Below are positions 24,061 through 36,290 of a stretch of 64,000 nt of DNA, in pieces. The translations under genes were made by a program, and so were the position numbers. The DNA comes from Amblyomma americanum. Taxonomy: Eukaryota > Arthropoda > Arachnida > Ixodida > Ixodidae. The notes beneath the pieces were generated by a model. It was given only the letters and a program-made list of their open reading frames with translations. It searched no databases and was not told the origin of the DNA. The number at the start of each line of letters is the position of its first letter. The first letter of the stretch is position 1. The stretch spans positions 115,762,440 to 115,826,439 of the forward strand of contig NC_135497.1 in NCBI RefSeq assembly GCF_052857255.1, given 5' to 3'.

Positions 24061-25456
24061 CCATCCGTCCCTTTCCTTGTCTGCTAATGTGAAAGACTGT
24101 TCGTTACAGGAATAAATATCCATCGTTTTAAAAAATGTTTATTTAACCAAACATTTAACCTTGGGCTACAGGTAAGGTGTTCTTAATATATTGGCTTGGT
24201 TATATGAGCCTCTCAAAGACGGTGTTTATATTCACAAATATAAAAGGCTCGTTTATAATCGTCAAGAGGCAAGCACGACGAGTTCACACAAATACGCACA
24301 GACGTATGTGTACTGTATAGCGCATTAACTGTTTCTTTAATGCCGAAAGCCATCTTCTTTTTGGAATGTGTTCAGAAACGTGTACCTCCGCAAAACTTAA
24401 GCAGTCGCTATCACAGCGGGGGAAAAAAAAAAGAAGGCCGTAGGATGAGAGGCTAAGCAAAAATTTTGTATGACATGAAGCGGTGGTCCCGAAACCGTGT
24501 TGAGCGTATACGTTGCGTCTTTACCGTGGACTACGAGCACGGCGATAACGCGAGCGTGTTATGTGATGATCGCCTCAGCCCGTGCGCCACCTCGCTTGTT
24601 TTGCACGGGCGTATGTGAGTTATGACTATCCGGCATCGTAAACTGAATTCTAGTTCCGGATCGAGTCCCTCTGGCAGCCTCGTTCTCATAGGCAGTCTGT
24701 AAGAAACCTGCCAATAAGCAAGTTGTGGTTAGTAAGCGACTTGGCCTGTCTTTGCATTTCAACGACATATGTCGAAACAGAGGCCCCCCAAAATATGTTG
24801 TGCAAGGGCTCGAATAAGCTACACACCGGCGGTTTTTAGCTGTATGTCACGTCCTGGATGACGCTGATTACCCGTCCCAAAAACTTGCTCCACCATCCGG
24901 TGTTTCCTTTGAAAATTTCGATAAAATCAAGCTATACAATAATTAAAAAAATAAAATTCACTTTACACAGACGTTTAGAAATATGCGCCGCTTACAGATA
25001 TGGATAGTGTTTACACTGAAGAACCTAAATGGAATTGAAAGTTGGACGCGCTCTGCGGCAAACATAAACACAGACCATCTGTTTCTGTTTGTCAGAAGTC
25101 GTTGCTTTAATTTGTTTAGGTGTTGTTACAATCACTTTGAGTATTACACTGCCCCCTATAAAACCCAGGGATTAAGCTCAGGCTTAGAACCGTCTAACAG
25201 GAGAGCGCTAAAGCACCACAGTTAACAGTAGCATTTTCAAGTTTTAGCGGCAGCCTAGCCGGTGTTAACAAAACATGGGATTATACAGCTGCCTGGGGGC
25301 GCATTATGGAAGAAGGCAAGAGAGATCGTTCTGAGCCAGGCAGTGTTCTGACAAAATTAACGAAGACGTCTTATAAAATGGGCTTGAAGCTTTAAAACGT
25401 AAAAAAAACTAATCTCAACTTTGAATGCCCAAGCAACTTGATTAATTTCGTAATTA
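24061..25456. other. Intergenic sequence
   Basis: No recognisable genes or RNAs. The left 50 bases may still be decayed LINE. Confidence 0.35.
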
Positions 25457-25640
25457 CCCGCCGTGGTGGCTCGGTGGCTTTGGCTGCTTTGGTGTTAGGC
25501 TCCCGAACCCATTGTTTCGGGATCGAACCCCGGCCTGGGCGGCTGCATTTCGGTGGAGGCGACGTGTAAAAATTCCCGCGTGCTATGTATTCCAGGATGT
25601 TGAAATTAATTCAAAGCCCTCCCTCTACGGCGTCAATTAT
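25457..25640 (+). mobile_element. Diverged tRNA-derived SINE
   Basis: The head CCCGCCGTGGTGGCTCGGTG starts at 25457. A B-box-like GGGATCGAACCCCGG follows at about 25519. The body then carries CTGCATTTCGGTGGAGGCGA and decays before an ending near CCCTCTACGGCGTC (about 25620-25634). It is a more eroded member of the tick SINE group. Confidence 0.75.
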
Positions 25641-26254
25641 CCAATCACTTATTTTTGCCATATTGCTTAATTGGAACTCAGTAAACTCTACAAGTATAGA
25701 GGATCGAGTCTTCAATTAAGTTAAGACACCATGTGCTGGTGCGTGAATGAAGCGCTATAATGTAGGAAAAGATCGCCACCAAACTAAAGCAGCTCTTTGT
25801 ACATTAAGAATACAAATTATGGTGCAGCGTTTTCCGAACGCCTGCATGAGCTCAAAATAGAATCTGTGAGCAGCAAAAAGCTTTCTGAACCTCAGACCTA
25901 AGGTCTAAATAATTAACGAGGCACACTTTCTAACGAGAGGCCACACTTCTCTGAAGGATTCAGACTGTCCACATACTGCCAGAGGTGTGTCAAACAATTG
26001 GATTGATAAAACAAAACAGCCCCACACTCAGCAATAGAAACATTTGCCAAATGATGCTAAATTAAGATGTGAGTAACGTATTTTACTTCATTATGCATAT
26101 TTATTACTTAATCATTCCGCATAATGTCTTGAAAAAACAGTACAACTGCGTAGTTTGAATCATTTTACCACTCTGTTGCTCCCTTCGTGTCGAACTCAGG
26201 TGCGCTAAATTAATTTGTTAACATAGCAATTGATTCGTTGATCGCCGATCAATA
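25641..26254. other. Intergenic sequence up to the assembly gap
   Basis: A/T-rich, with nothing recognisable. It ends at the gap. Confidence 0.35.
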
Positions 26255-26354
26255 NNNNNNNNNNNNNNNNNNNNNNNNNNNNNNNNNNNNNNNNNNNNNN
26301 NNNNNNNNNNNNNNNNNNNNNNNNNNNNNNNNNNNNNNNNNNNNNNNNNNNNNN
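26255..26354. other. Assembly gap (100 N)
   Basis: Exactly 100 N, the usual placeholder for a gap of unknown size. Frames translated through it (for example 26205-26831) are not real. Linkage and orientation across it depend on the scaffolding. Confidence 0.99.
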
Positions 26355-27526
26355 CCAACGGCCGACACGAGAGAGATCACAGCACTGCCGCGGGGACAAT
26401 CTCCCGCAACGGCGTGCTAGCGACGCGCATTGCTCTTGTCGCTCCGAGCGCGCAGCGGAGCCTTGCTCCTCACGCGCCCCCGGGACGGGGTGACTGTTGA
26501 GTGTGCGTGTATCGCTGGAGGACGGCATGAATAAACGTCTCCTTCGTGAACTTGGAGGCCTCTGTCTTTGCGGCGAGTCGCTCTCCTCTCTGCAGAGGTT
26601 GAAAGCCGCCGCAGCGGTGCCCCAGGATGCGTGTGATGACGGCTGATCGGGGCCCTTGGCACGCGCGAAGCCAGAGCCCACGATGGTTAGTGGCCTGTGC
26701 CCACTAAGAAACCCACACCTACTAACGCGTCCGTTCCTTTCCCTACAGCAGAGGGTAGCCAGCCGGAACCCTCTTCTGGCCAATCTCACTGCCTGTCCTT
26801 TTCCCGCTTTCTTGACCCTTGTACGCAGCAAACGGCCGTCGGTAAAACATGGCGCATCTAGGCATCACCACACTTGGCGCGATGCTTGGAAAGAACAGAG
26901 AACGCGGGATGGCTCCGGAAGACTTCCACGCAAGTTGTTACACACATCACGAAGGGGAGTACATCGCCTTCTGAGTTCAGGGAAACGAATGGAGCGTGGA
27001 CATTCGTGACGCTATTCGGTCCAACGTCCATTAATCACATGCGAGTATTGCGGGATAAAAGGTCGCGAAAAAATGCCGCTGGAGTGTCACAGTGAGCGGA
27101 CTGTAATCAGTCTCGAAAGCCAGCCACTGCTGAACACACAACATTCATAGCACTGCGAACGTCATTCGGGAGTGGCTGTACACGCGAAGAACCGGTACTG
27201 CCCTTTCAAGTGGGTCACCTAGACCAAATTGGTAAGTTTTCGTGACAGACCCACCGCTCTAGTCAAACGACTGCTTAGTGGGGACACTTTTCTCGCCTTT
27301 GCACGCAGTGAAACACGAGAAGACACATCGCAAAAGACTCGCTTTTTCTGGCCTTCTGCCAGCTCTCCTTCTTTGGAAAACCGAGACAGTGTGGATCTCT
27401 GAGCGCCCTGTCGCCAGTTTTACCTCACGCGCTTTATTATACAAGCGTATTTGTTGCGAGCGGGAAACGAGCTGTGCGGAAATGGTGGGGCGTTGGTGAC
27501 GATGATACTTACTAAACACACATAGG
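26355..27526. other. CpG-rich then mixed intergenic sequence
   Basis: The first 450 bases after the gap are rich in CpG, a clear change from the A/T-rich left flank. No recognisable exon was found. The overlapping frames of 60-117 codons appear to be chance. Confidence 0.35.
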
Positions 27527-28195
27527 TCAGGCGTTTAATAGGTCTTGGGCCAAAGTGACGAGGGCGCGTTGTATACGCTCAGGTCCCGAGAGGCAATCCA
27601 GGTAGTCCACTGTGGGGGTGCGGGGATAAGGGATAAGAGGGAGAGTGGAAGGCCGTGTGGCATTGTGTGAGGCAGAGTTCCAGATCTGCGCATATGTGTG
27701 AACAGTTGCAGCACTGTGATGTGGCAGTGTGTTTGCAAACTTTGGCTTGTGCATGAAGTAGATTAAATTGTATTTTTCGAAGGACGCGAATTTCACGAAT
27801 CGATAAGGATGGGTGCAGCGGTTGAACATTAGCTAAGCACGATTTTTGGTTCATGTGGACAGTGTGTTTGTAAGCCCTGACCGTGTCCACCATCGGTGCA
27901 GCATCTAGGGCCGATTGAGTAGGAGGGGGGACGGTGCTGTCGAGAAATGCACGGAGAGCTGTCTGCGATTTTGTGCGGCAGGACGTAGTAGCATGGCAAA
28001 GTGCTTGATGGCCTCGGCGACTCCAGGGACTTCTAGGCCAAGAGAGGTGCATGGGCCAGTTGCGCGAGTGCTGGCCGTAGAGAGGGAAGGGTGGAGGAAG
28101 ATGGGTGCTGTGGAGCCAGCAGTTTCCTTGGGGCAGCCGTCTGTGTATAGGTCCCCGCAGCAGTATCCGAGAGTGGTTTGGGGTGCATAGTCCTG
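27527..28195 (-). pseudogene. LINE remnant with RNase H and C-terminal Cys/His region
   Basis: On the minus strand, DLYTDGCPKETAGS (about 28160) resembles the first strand of a RNase H domain (LYTDGS), with TSLGLEVPGVAEAIKHFAML (about 28040) as the helix that normally carries E and A residues. Further on, LHPSLSIREIRVLRKIQFN, then a CCNC...C segment in one frame and TVDYLDCLSGPERIQRAL in another. These match the end of I/Jockey-type LINE polyproteins common in ticks. Frame changes separate the parts, and the second Asp of RNase H is not identified. It is a decayed 3' half. Confidence 0.6.
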
Positions 28196-28227
28196 GCGGC
28201 GGCCTGCGTGTGCGTGCGTGTGAGTCA

Positions 28228-28269
28228 TATGCACGCACGCACGCACGCACGCAACACGCACACGCACCG
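28228..28269. repeat. (ACGC)n/(CA)n simple repeat
   Basis: Five or more GCAC/ACGC units followed by CACACGCAC, at the 5' edge of the LINE remnant. Confidence 0.85.
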
Positions 28270-30750
28270 GGCCCGCGCCGCTAACATTATTGAGCAGAAA
28301 AAGCTATGTGATCCTTAGGAGCATTGCGCCTCTCATCTCTAGCTTCCCCGAATGCAAAACACCTCTGCCTTCACTACGGGAGAACGCACTCGCGGCAGGA
28401 GCCGAGTGATACAACGGGACACATGGTGACTTGTCCCTTTGGCGCCCTTCCGTGCACAGAGTCTTCCTGTGCCGATACGTTCAAGGAATATACCAAAATA
28501 CACTTTAAGAAGGCCAATTCCCGCCAGCTTTTTTTTTCTGGTTGTAATGAATGCGGGTCGGCATGCAGGAAGAAAGTATATTCGTGAATTTATGAGTAGG
28601 TCAGCAGAGGCAGAAGGTGACGCCGGTGACGGGACAGTGGCATCGAGATCGGCAGCGTATGCTCATTAGACCTCAATAAGGCGCTCACGTCGCCTTCCGC
28701 GCACGCAGACGCGAGTTCAAGAGTTAAGTTGCTCTCTGGAGTACGTAACTTTCCTGGGAGCGCGGATAGGGCAAGAGCTCTTATTCCTGCTCTCCTCAAG
28801 CGAAGCAGGAGTTAATCATAAAAAGCAGTTTTCTCATTAACGTTGGCGCGAAAACGGGTTATTAATTATCTAATTTTGACTGAAGTTTAATGAAGCTGCA
28901 AAATTCTAACGCACTGCCACTCCGATCACTTCTTCGGCCCAGAGGCAGAAAAAACTATAAAGCAAACGGGAATGTTGCGTCGGCCTTCTTCTGCCTTTTC
29001 TCTTTACTCAAAAACAAAGCGCAATAAAGCGCGTCATTTCATCATGAAGTCTCGTCTGCTCCTCTTCTCGCTTACAGCAGTCATTACTTCTTAGTTACGC
29101 AAGGCGGTTCCAAATAAATGGCCCACAGGAGAGTGTCCGTGTTGGTGGACAAGCCATCAAATAAAATCTGTTCGCACAGGGTTTTGTGTTTGTTTCGTGT
29201 ATGCCACTGCTTGTTGGCTGAGTTCCATCACAGGAGCTCTAGACAGATCCAAATGTCACATCTGTCCGATGCTTCCGAAGAACGTCAGACGAATGTACTT
29301 TTTGTTTAATCCCTAGTACCGTCGGGAAAGAGCGCGGCCTGCAATAGAAATACCATAGATTGGTTTGTTGTGACAAACAGGATAGCGGAAACAGATGTGC
29401 ACGAAAGTGCACATCTGTTTCACGCCAGGAGCAGGAAGGACGGGAAGTACTAGCGCTGCTCGAGCCTTCTTTGGACATTAGCGTATAATGAATTAATTAA
29501 CTTTTTAGACTGCGTGAACGCGCGCTTTGTCTTCTGCAAGAAGAAATCATAAAGACAGCAGTCTCAAGTAGCAAGCTTTCATCTTCAAGACTTAGGCAAG
29601 AATTTCATTATCAGCGATGATTTTGTTTGAACAGTCGTGTAGTACGCGCATGGCGTTCTCATGCCACATCGTTTACCGTGAGCTGCATTTTGTACTGAAC
29701 GGGACTTAAAGCACACCTTCGTAAAATTCCGTTACACAGCAACTGCACTCTCCATCACAATTTCTCTTTTTCCCGTCCATAGGGTTGTTCCCTTCTACGA
29801 GGGCTCAGATGGGCGGGCGCATAACAATGTAGCTAACAGTCCTTCATTGCATGTCGCACTGCAGACAACTTAAACATGGGCTGTTCACAGACACGACAGA
29901 CTGCTGTACGTCAGACCACTATCGCTTCCTTCCGTTTTTCGCCATCCAGAAGGATCCGATAGCGATTGAACGCACTGTTTGAAGACCCTCGTGTGCTGCG
30001 TTGATTTGTTAGAAGTTCGCGTCAATGCAATCGTCCACTAACGAGCGGCACATTCAACGAAATACCCCTCGGGGTGCCTATTTCTTCTAAGCCTGACACC
30101 GAGCTGACTGTAGCCCCAAAGACGGCACCGAAGCAGCATCTGAAAAAGCGCGAGGAAAACGCGCAGCGGGCAGGAAGCAGAGCCTTGTACACCCGAGCCA
30201 CTGACAGGGTCGTAAACACTTCGGCTGCTTTGATAGCAGCCGCGCTGTTTGGCCGTGCATCTTGATGTCATCGCACAATATGTTTGCCCCGCGCAGTATC
30301 GTCGTCGCTAAAATCTTCGGTTATATCACGTCGAGATGAAGCGCCCTCCCACTTTTCCCTGACCGCTTCTGTCTGACGTCAGCCTCGTCATTGTGTTCGG
30401 CCATGATATTCAGGCATAAGTACGCCTCTTCCACGCCCTGCATACCTATCCAATCACTGGCTGACGGGATAGGCCAGCTGGGATGTCACGAACCATTCCT
30501 CGCCAGCTGCCGCCGGCTTGTACAACACTGCACGCTTCTCCTTGTTCTTCTTTGCTTTCCGTCTTCCCGGCATGCATCCCGCTAATACTTCTGTCAACCT
30601 GCAATGGCTGCATTTTGCAATTCTTGTTTTCCGACTCCTTCTTTTTCTTGCAATCCATTGGCCAGCACCGCCTTTGATATCAGAGAGGGCGGCCGGCATT
30701 GCTTGCGAGACACGCTCTGTCGTCACAGGTTGTACGGTGGTCAAAGTTTT
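28270..30750. other. Intergenic sequence
   Basis: No gene recognised. It contains one notable perfect hairpin (29388-29421, listed separately). Confidence 0.35.
29385..29425. repeat. Perfect 15-bp hairpin with GAAA loop
   Basis: GAAACAGATGTGCAC (29388-29402), loop GAAA (29403-29406), and the exact reverse complement GTGCACATCTGTTTC (29407-29421). The stem can extend by GCG/CGC (29385-29387 with 29423-29425) across a single bulged A at 29422. It could be a processed RNA hairpin, or the core of a small mobile element. No gene or terminator context decides this. Confidence 0.6.
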
Positions 30751-30979
30751 ATGGTTTAGGTCTAATGGTCCCAAAGCGACGGGGGCTACGAGGGACGCCG
30801 TAGTGAAGGGCTCCGGATAATTTCAACCACCTGGGGTCCTTTAACATGGACTGACGTCGTACAGTACGCGGACCTCTAGAATTTCGCCTCCATCGAAATG
30901 CGACCGCCGCGGCCGGGATCGAACCCGCGTCTTTCGGGTTAGCAGCTGAGCACATAACCACTGAACTACCGCGGCGGCT
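30751..30979 (-). mobile_element. Ruka-type tRNA-derived SINE
   Basis: Full-length minus-strand copy. Its head starts at 30979 (GCCGCCGCGGTAGTTCAGTG). The B-box GTTCGATCCC is near 30915. The body has CTTCACTACGGCGTCCCTCG and ends in GGGACCATTAGACC (about 30760). Confidence 0.9.
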
Positions 30980-31589
30980 CGGCAACGTATTCGTAACTTA
31001 TTATTTATTTAAACATACTGCCGGTCAAAATATCTGGTCCATGTAGGAAAAATAGAAAACAAAACAAATATGACTGAGGAAACAAATCGAGGCGAAACAT
31101 GTCCCGTGTTGTGCAGCAACAAATGCCTCTCAAAGGAGGCCCTCCGTCCAGTGACGTCGCGACCTCTTGCCATGACGTCGCGGTCAATCGCCTTGCACCA
31201 GCCAGCCGTGATGCCACGACAGCTGGAGCAAGCATCGCGACGTCATGACAACAGGCCGACGCCATCGGTTGGAGGACCACCCTGGAGGGGCATTTGCCGC
31301 TGCGTTCTTGAGTCGTATCCGACTGTAGGTGCATTCACGTACCCGCAGCACATTTGTGGAGTGGGAGAGGCTTTCCTTGTAACCTCACCCTATATTCTGC
31401 AGGTGCACTTTTTTGTTTCTCATTTCTTTTTTTCGTTCCAACAAACTCTTTGTAGGTGCGCTTAGCCTAATTAGCCACGAGCTGGCACGTATTCTGCGCT
31501 CGGTGGTGGCGCTCGTAGAAGCCAGCCACTTTCGCGGAGTTACATTTTACGGGTGCGGTAGCTAAAAGCTTCGACCACTACATTCGGCT
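30980..31589. other. Intergenic sequence before the CpG-rich region
   Basis: No gene recognised. At 31073-31100 CTGAGGA is followed 13 bases later by GAAACATGTC, a weak hammerhead-like pattern with no convincing stem between. Confidence 0.3.
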
Positions 31590-32960
31590 GGCGCTGTTGA
31601 CGCGAACAGCGCTCTCCTTTCTTGGCCTCGCGGGGCGGCCTGATCCTTTCCCGGGGCCGGTGTGTGCGTCCAGCGGCGACGCAGTGCGGCACCAGCAGCA
31701 GCGGCGGGGGCAGCTCGCGGGCCGAGCGACTTAAACGGGTCCTCGATGGGCGCGCGGGTCTCCGCCCCGGATCAATGCCCCCGCCGGACACGGCTCCGAG
31801 CAATCGCTCACACCGACGGGCTAGCTACAGCAAACAGTGCGACCCACTGATTACTGCGTTCCGTGCGCAGGCGGCTGCTCCTCGCGATTAGTCCCGCGAG
31901 ACAGGCTGCCACGCGACCAGCATCCGGCTACTCCTTTGTCTCTTCTGTTTTTTTTTCTTTTTACTGAGCGCGCAGAGAACTTCAGAAGCTAAAGATGAAA
32001 GCAAAGTTTCATTACAGCGCTCCCATCGCCGCCGGATAGCGAGAAATGAGCGAGCCAGCCGTAAATAAGTTGCATAAATTGTCGTCAGCTGCGATGGCTG
32101 GTCAGCGCTTGTTAAGAAACAGGACGCAAAAATAATCAACTATTGCTTTTCTGTTTCAACCGCGCCGTAATTCCGTCCACTAGTAGGATGCGAGTTGTAA
32201 CCTATGGAGGTGGCCAAGACGTGGGTGCACCGTTGGCGCTCACAGACGCGGTGTGTGTAGTAGTAGCAGCACCCGGCGGAGGCCAGAAGTGGCCCGCGCA
32301 TGCAGCGGCGGCTCCCGGAGGAGCGCCCGAGAGCGCGCACCTGCGGCGCGGGCCGCGGCGGCAGGTCGATACTGCGGCTGCGCCGGCGGGGCGCCCTCCG
32401 GCGGCAGGCGGTGGTCGGACGCAGTCGGCGGCCGCAGCTTCTCGTCGTCGTCCGCAGAGCACGCCGCGCAGAGCTGCACTCGAGGCCCGGTCGAGCACAC
32501 ACACAGAACAGCGCGCCCCCCTACGCGACAACCCGCCACACGGCCCTGCCGATCGACCCGCTCGGACGACTTTTGAACGTCTCCCCAATCTTCCTCTACC
32601 TGCGCCTCCCACCCTCGTGCCCTGCTCTTTTAGACCACTCCTCTGCCAAAACTTGACTCAGAGCGCGATGGCCGAAAGCACCAAGGCAGGCAACAAGAGC
32701 AGTGCCAACTTCATGCGCCAGTTCAGGGACAAGAAGACTAGGGAGCTCAAGAACCTGACGGCCAGCCAGTTCATGGACGTCTGGAGCCACTACGACAAGG
32801 ACGGTCAGTACACGCATGCCTTCGAACCCCGCACCTCACCGGCCGACGTGCCCAGGAGGTCCCGCGCAGCGGTCCTGGGCGCGCCGGCCACCGCGTGGCG
32901 CCGAGCGAGGGGCGGCCCACGTGTTGTGCGGCCTCGCTCGGCCAGCGCGGCACGTGGCAC
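31590..32960 (+). promoter_or_regulatory. CpG-rich region around the calbindin first exon (putative promoter and 5' UTR)
   Basis: This is one of the densest CpG stretches in the window, and it surrounds the start codon at 32668. The 5' UTR and transcription start are probably inside it. I do not see a TATA box or initiator strong enough to name. The frame of the calbindin exon stays open upstream from 32143, giving 175 extra codons rich in Ala, Gly, Pro and Arg. That is typical of GC-rich UTR and is not taken as coding. Confidence 0.5.
32668..32803 (+). CDS. Calbindin-32/calretinin-type EF-hand protein, first coding exon
   Basis: The exon encodes 45 full residues (starting MAESTKAGNK) and the first base of the next codon, then a donor GTCAGT at 32804 (phase 1). 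Residues 14-45 include NFMRQFRDKKTRELKNLTAS and QFMDVWSHYDKD. From memory this closely matches the N-terminus of arthropod calbindin-32 (Drosophila Cbp53E), a cytosolic six-EF-hand calcium-binding protein of neurons and muscle that buffers or senses Ca2+. D43 and D45 are positions 1 and 3 of the first EF loop. The remainder (NGYIEG and so on) must lie in later exons, which are not in this window. I chose the ATG at 32668 because it matches the family length and has G at -3 and G at +4. The gene is Cbp53E-like, but which calbindin/calretinin paralogue a tick has is not decided here. Confidence 0.85.
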
Positions 32961-35879
32961 GTGCACTGCCATCGAACAGCAGCGAATCGATGCCCCGTTG
33001 GTCCTCGCGAATGCTGCTGCATCATCGCGAATGCTAATTAGGCGCCACAGGAGTGCAGAGCGCTAATGGCTTGTTTGCAGCGCGCGCCGCTTTCCTGCAC
33101 AAGCGGCGACAAACACTGCCACTATGACAAACCCAAGGTGCACACAAATGCGGGGTTTTTTTTTCCCTCTCTGGAAGCGCATACGGCACTCCGCTACATA
33201 ATTCATGGTTGTAGCCGTCCGTCTAGCCTCTAATGCAGGATCGAAAAAGACCGTGTATGCATGCGCATTTAAACAGGTCATCAGGATTGAGTTCAGAGAA
33301 AGGGCAATTTCCCGTTGAGCTCGTTATATTGCACATGTAGGGGAAGCATAATAAAGTACCGCAAGGGTCAGCCTCGGGTGGCTTCGCCAATGATGCGATA
33401 CATGCCCCATCAGAGGCACTCTGACATGTAAACGATGCGCTCAATGCCCTCAGCATATTAGCGGTGGTTGGCCGCTACTCAAAGTTTTCCATATTAGTGG
33501 AGAAACAAAAAAAATACTACCATAGCACATGTCAGCGTGCATGTGTTCTAGGGTCATTCCCATCCGCGAAAGCAAGACGAGAAAATTTCCTTTGGTGATG
33601 CCCTCTAAAGAGGTGCTGAGTCTACCATGACCACATGTACAAGGAAATTGTAGTCGACTGATAAGATATTTGTCGATGTAGATCGCCAAAGAAGCTCTTT
33701 CTTTTTTTTTTCAGCCTATAGCAGCGCTAACACTCCGACGCACGCTCAAAACCCGTACCGCTGTAGAGCCCACTTATACTTACTTCATTTCAAACCTTGC
33801 AACTGTTTAAAAAGCGGCTCTGCCGGACTGTAAATATTCGGTCTGCTCGCAATTGCCCATAGAATTTTGTGGTATCCTCGGCTTGCAAGCGGCCGCTGAC
33901 TGGTCATTCAAAGCTCGAAAGTTGCTACACATTCCTAATGGCTAATTAGTGACGTAAACCGGTCACGGCCGCCTGCTCTATGCTTTAGTTAAAAGGCCGC
34001 TAAGGAGTGGTGCGGCTTCCTTTTACAGCGGCGCCTGTTTTCGTGGTGCCGTATGCAACTCCGAAAGCCAAGTGGAAATGAAGCTGTTCCTGACGCTGTT
34101 GCATGTCTGAGTAACAAAGAGAATAAACGAGTTCTGCGCGGCCCCAAGTGAGCAGTTTTCATTTGTTGCTTTCCGCGTCTGAGCGCTTGGCCGTTGGCGC
34201 TGCCGAAAGAGAACCGGCGGCGCCAGCCTCGTGAAATTTTCAGCTCAAACGCGCCCCGAGGACCCTCGACGGCGCGGGCCTTGTAGCGCGGTCGCTGAAA
34301 CGCACGCTCGCGTTCCGGTGACCCAGCCGTGCGCGGCAAAACGTAATTGGTTTTGCTTTGGCCGTTAATTACGTTTAGGTGCCTCGAAAAATGCAGATGG
34401 CGGTGGGAAAGGCTCGCAGCCCTTTATCCACAAACAAGTAATTTACAGTTATTTTTTTCTCCCCTCACCTCTGCTTTTTTTTTTTTTGTTCCAACGAGCG
34501 AAATTCGCAGTTTTTCCACCGTGTAAATAAAAAGAAAGCAGAATACAAAAGTGAGGAGCCTTTGACGGCCTCACCACTGAAAACAGCATCCAAACCTTTC
34601 TGTTTACTCCTGAAAAGTGGTTTTGCTTCAGAGTATTAAACGCACCAGCGAGTTAGCGGACTTCAATCAGAGCGTTTCTCAGCTTTCTCCAGCGGGGAAA
34701 CAGCCTCTTCGCCTCTTTGTGTGCTGCAGTGGTCTGAGGCGCGATTATATAAACGTGACGAAGAATGATTGCGCGCAACTAAGAGCGCTGCTGTAGCTTG
34801 CACTGAACGTGGCATTAACCTAAACGCGACGACACACTTGTGGCGCGTCGGCTCTCGTTTAATGCCGTGTCCTTTGAGAACCGCCGCATCGTGGTTAGAC
34901 CTTGATATATGGCCAACCAGCCCGCGACAGCGCCTTGCTGATTACGACCCGACTGTGCGTAATGAGAAAAGGCTGTGCGCGGCAGGCGTGCGGAGAAAAT
35001 AAACAAAATAGAAACACGCCCTCTCCCGCCCTCATGAGTGCGAAACACTCGCGAGTACCCCAGACGAGACCGAGCCACGGGACCATAGGTGGCACCTTTT
35101 CAAGAGAGCGCTTTCTGGTCCACGTATCCCAGTTATGGAGCAAGCACACCTGGACAACATTCTCTTCGGGCTACAGGTTAACGCGGGAGAGATTTTGGCC
35201 AGGACATGCATGCTGCGACAGCGCTTACCGCGGAGAAAGACGAATTCTGCGTGTCTAGCCGCACTTGAGACTGGAAGCAGTAGCGCCTACAAAGACGAGC
35301 ACAAGCTACGCACGCAGCTACACACCTCACTGTAAGCATGCCTTTCGCGTTTCTTCTCGGGAGAGCTGAGAGGGGCTTATTTCAACAAACACGGAATCCG
35401 TCACACGCCAAAGCTGGAAAGTGCGTCGCATCCCTGGCAGTCAAGCTTATACGTTCGAGACACGAGGTTCAGCGCAAGTGTTCCGAAAAATAAGCCCACA
35501 AGTAATTGTTTTCGTGATGTAAATACAGAAAGAAACCTGCCGCAGTAGCAAGGCCGCCGCCTGCAGGGAATAGAATTAATTATAATTCCTGGCATTTTTT
35601 TACTCTACGAAAGGCGAAGAAAAGTGGTTCTCTGTCAGTTTTTGACGGAAAAAAATTTCTTCCGATGATGAGCAGGGAGAAGCGAGTGGACGCGAGCAGT
35701 CACCTTGTCAGGTATGGCCACGTGTGCGCGTTACGAGTTGAATTCAGCATCGCTAAACTTCCCGCTTGATGACAGTACGTTGTTCTTTTCTGAGCTCCTC
35801 ATCGGTTAGCGCTGACCAGTTGGTTACTGTGCGCTTAGCTGAGGAGCGTCTGTAGGGTCTTGCTCTGACAGCGGCGGGT

Positions 35880-36290
35880 CGAGTAGGGCCGCGCCAGATG
35901 TCGGGCTGACCACCCGACGCGACAGCGTTTATATGAACCCATTTTCTGTCGGGCAGAGATCGCCGCTACCCCTAGCGTCGAGCAAGCAAACCACGCGCGG
36001 ATGCTAGAAGAAGCGGAGGAGCGCCCAGGCTTGCGCAGCGCCGCCATACCAGAGAGGAGGCAGGAGAGGAGGCGCTAAGCCGATGCGGCAGCGTATACAT
36101 GGTCCTTTCAACCGGGTCGGGCCAACGCCGGGACGAGTCAACCCACCCCCTGCAGCCGGGCTGGCCCAGCTCGACTCGACGACCACTTATCTCGACCCCC
36201 TAGCGTATACATGAGCCCGACAACCGGTTTTCTACCCGACAGCCGACTTAACCCGACTTTTGTCGGGCTCATGTAAACCCCCAGTATCTG
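35880..36290. repeat. CCCGAC-rich repeat with inverted GTCGGGC ends
   Basis: The words CCCGAC/GTCGGG occur many times, with GTATACATG-type words next to several of them (36090-36101, 36203-36212). At its right end, CATGAGCCCGACA (36209-36221) is the reverse complement of TGTCGGGCTCATG (36259-36271), giving 13-bp inverted arms. It looks like an unclassified non-autonomous DNA element, and no transposase is seen. Confidence 0.45.

Noticed and set aside
26205..26831. 208-codon minus-strand frame
   Set aside because: It runs through 100 N of the assembly gap.
31073..31100. Hammerhead ribozyme (CTGAGGA ... GAAACATGTC)
   Set aside because: The bases between the two core strands do not form a convincing stem II.
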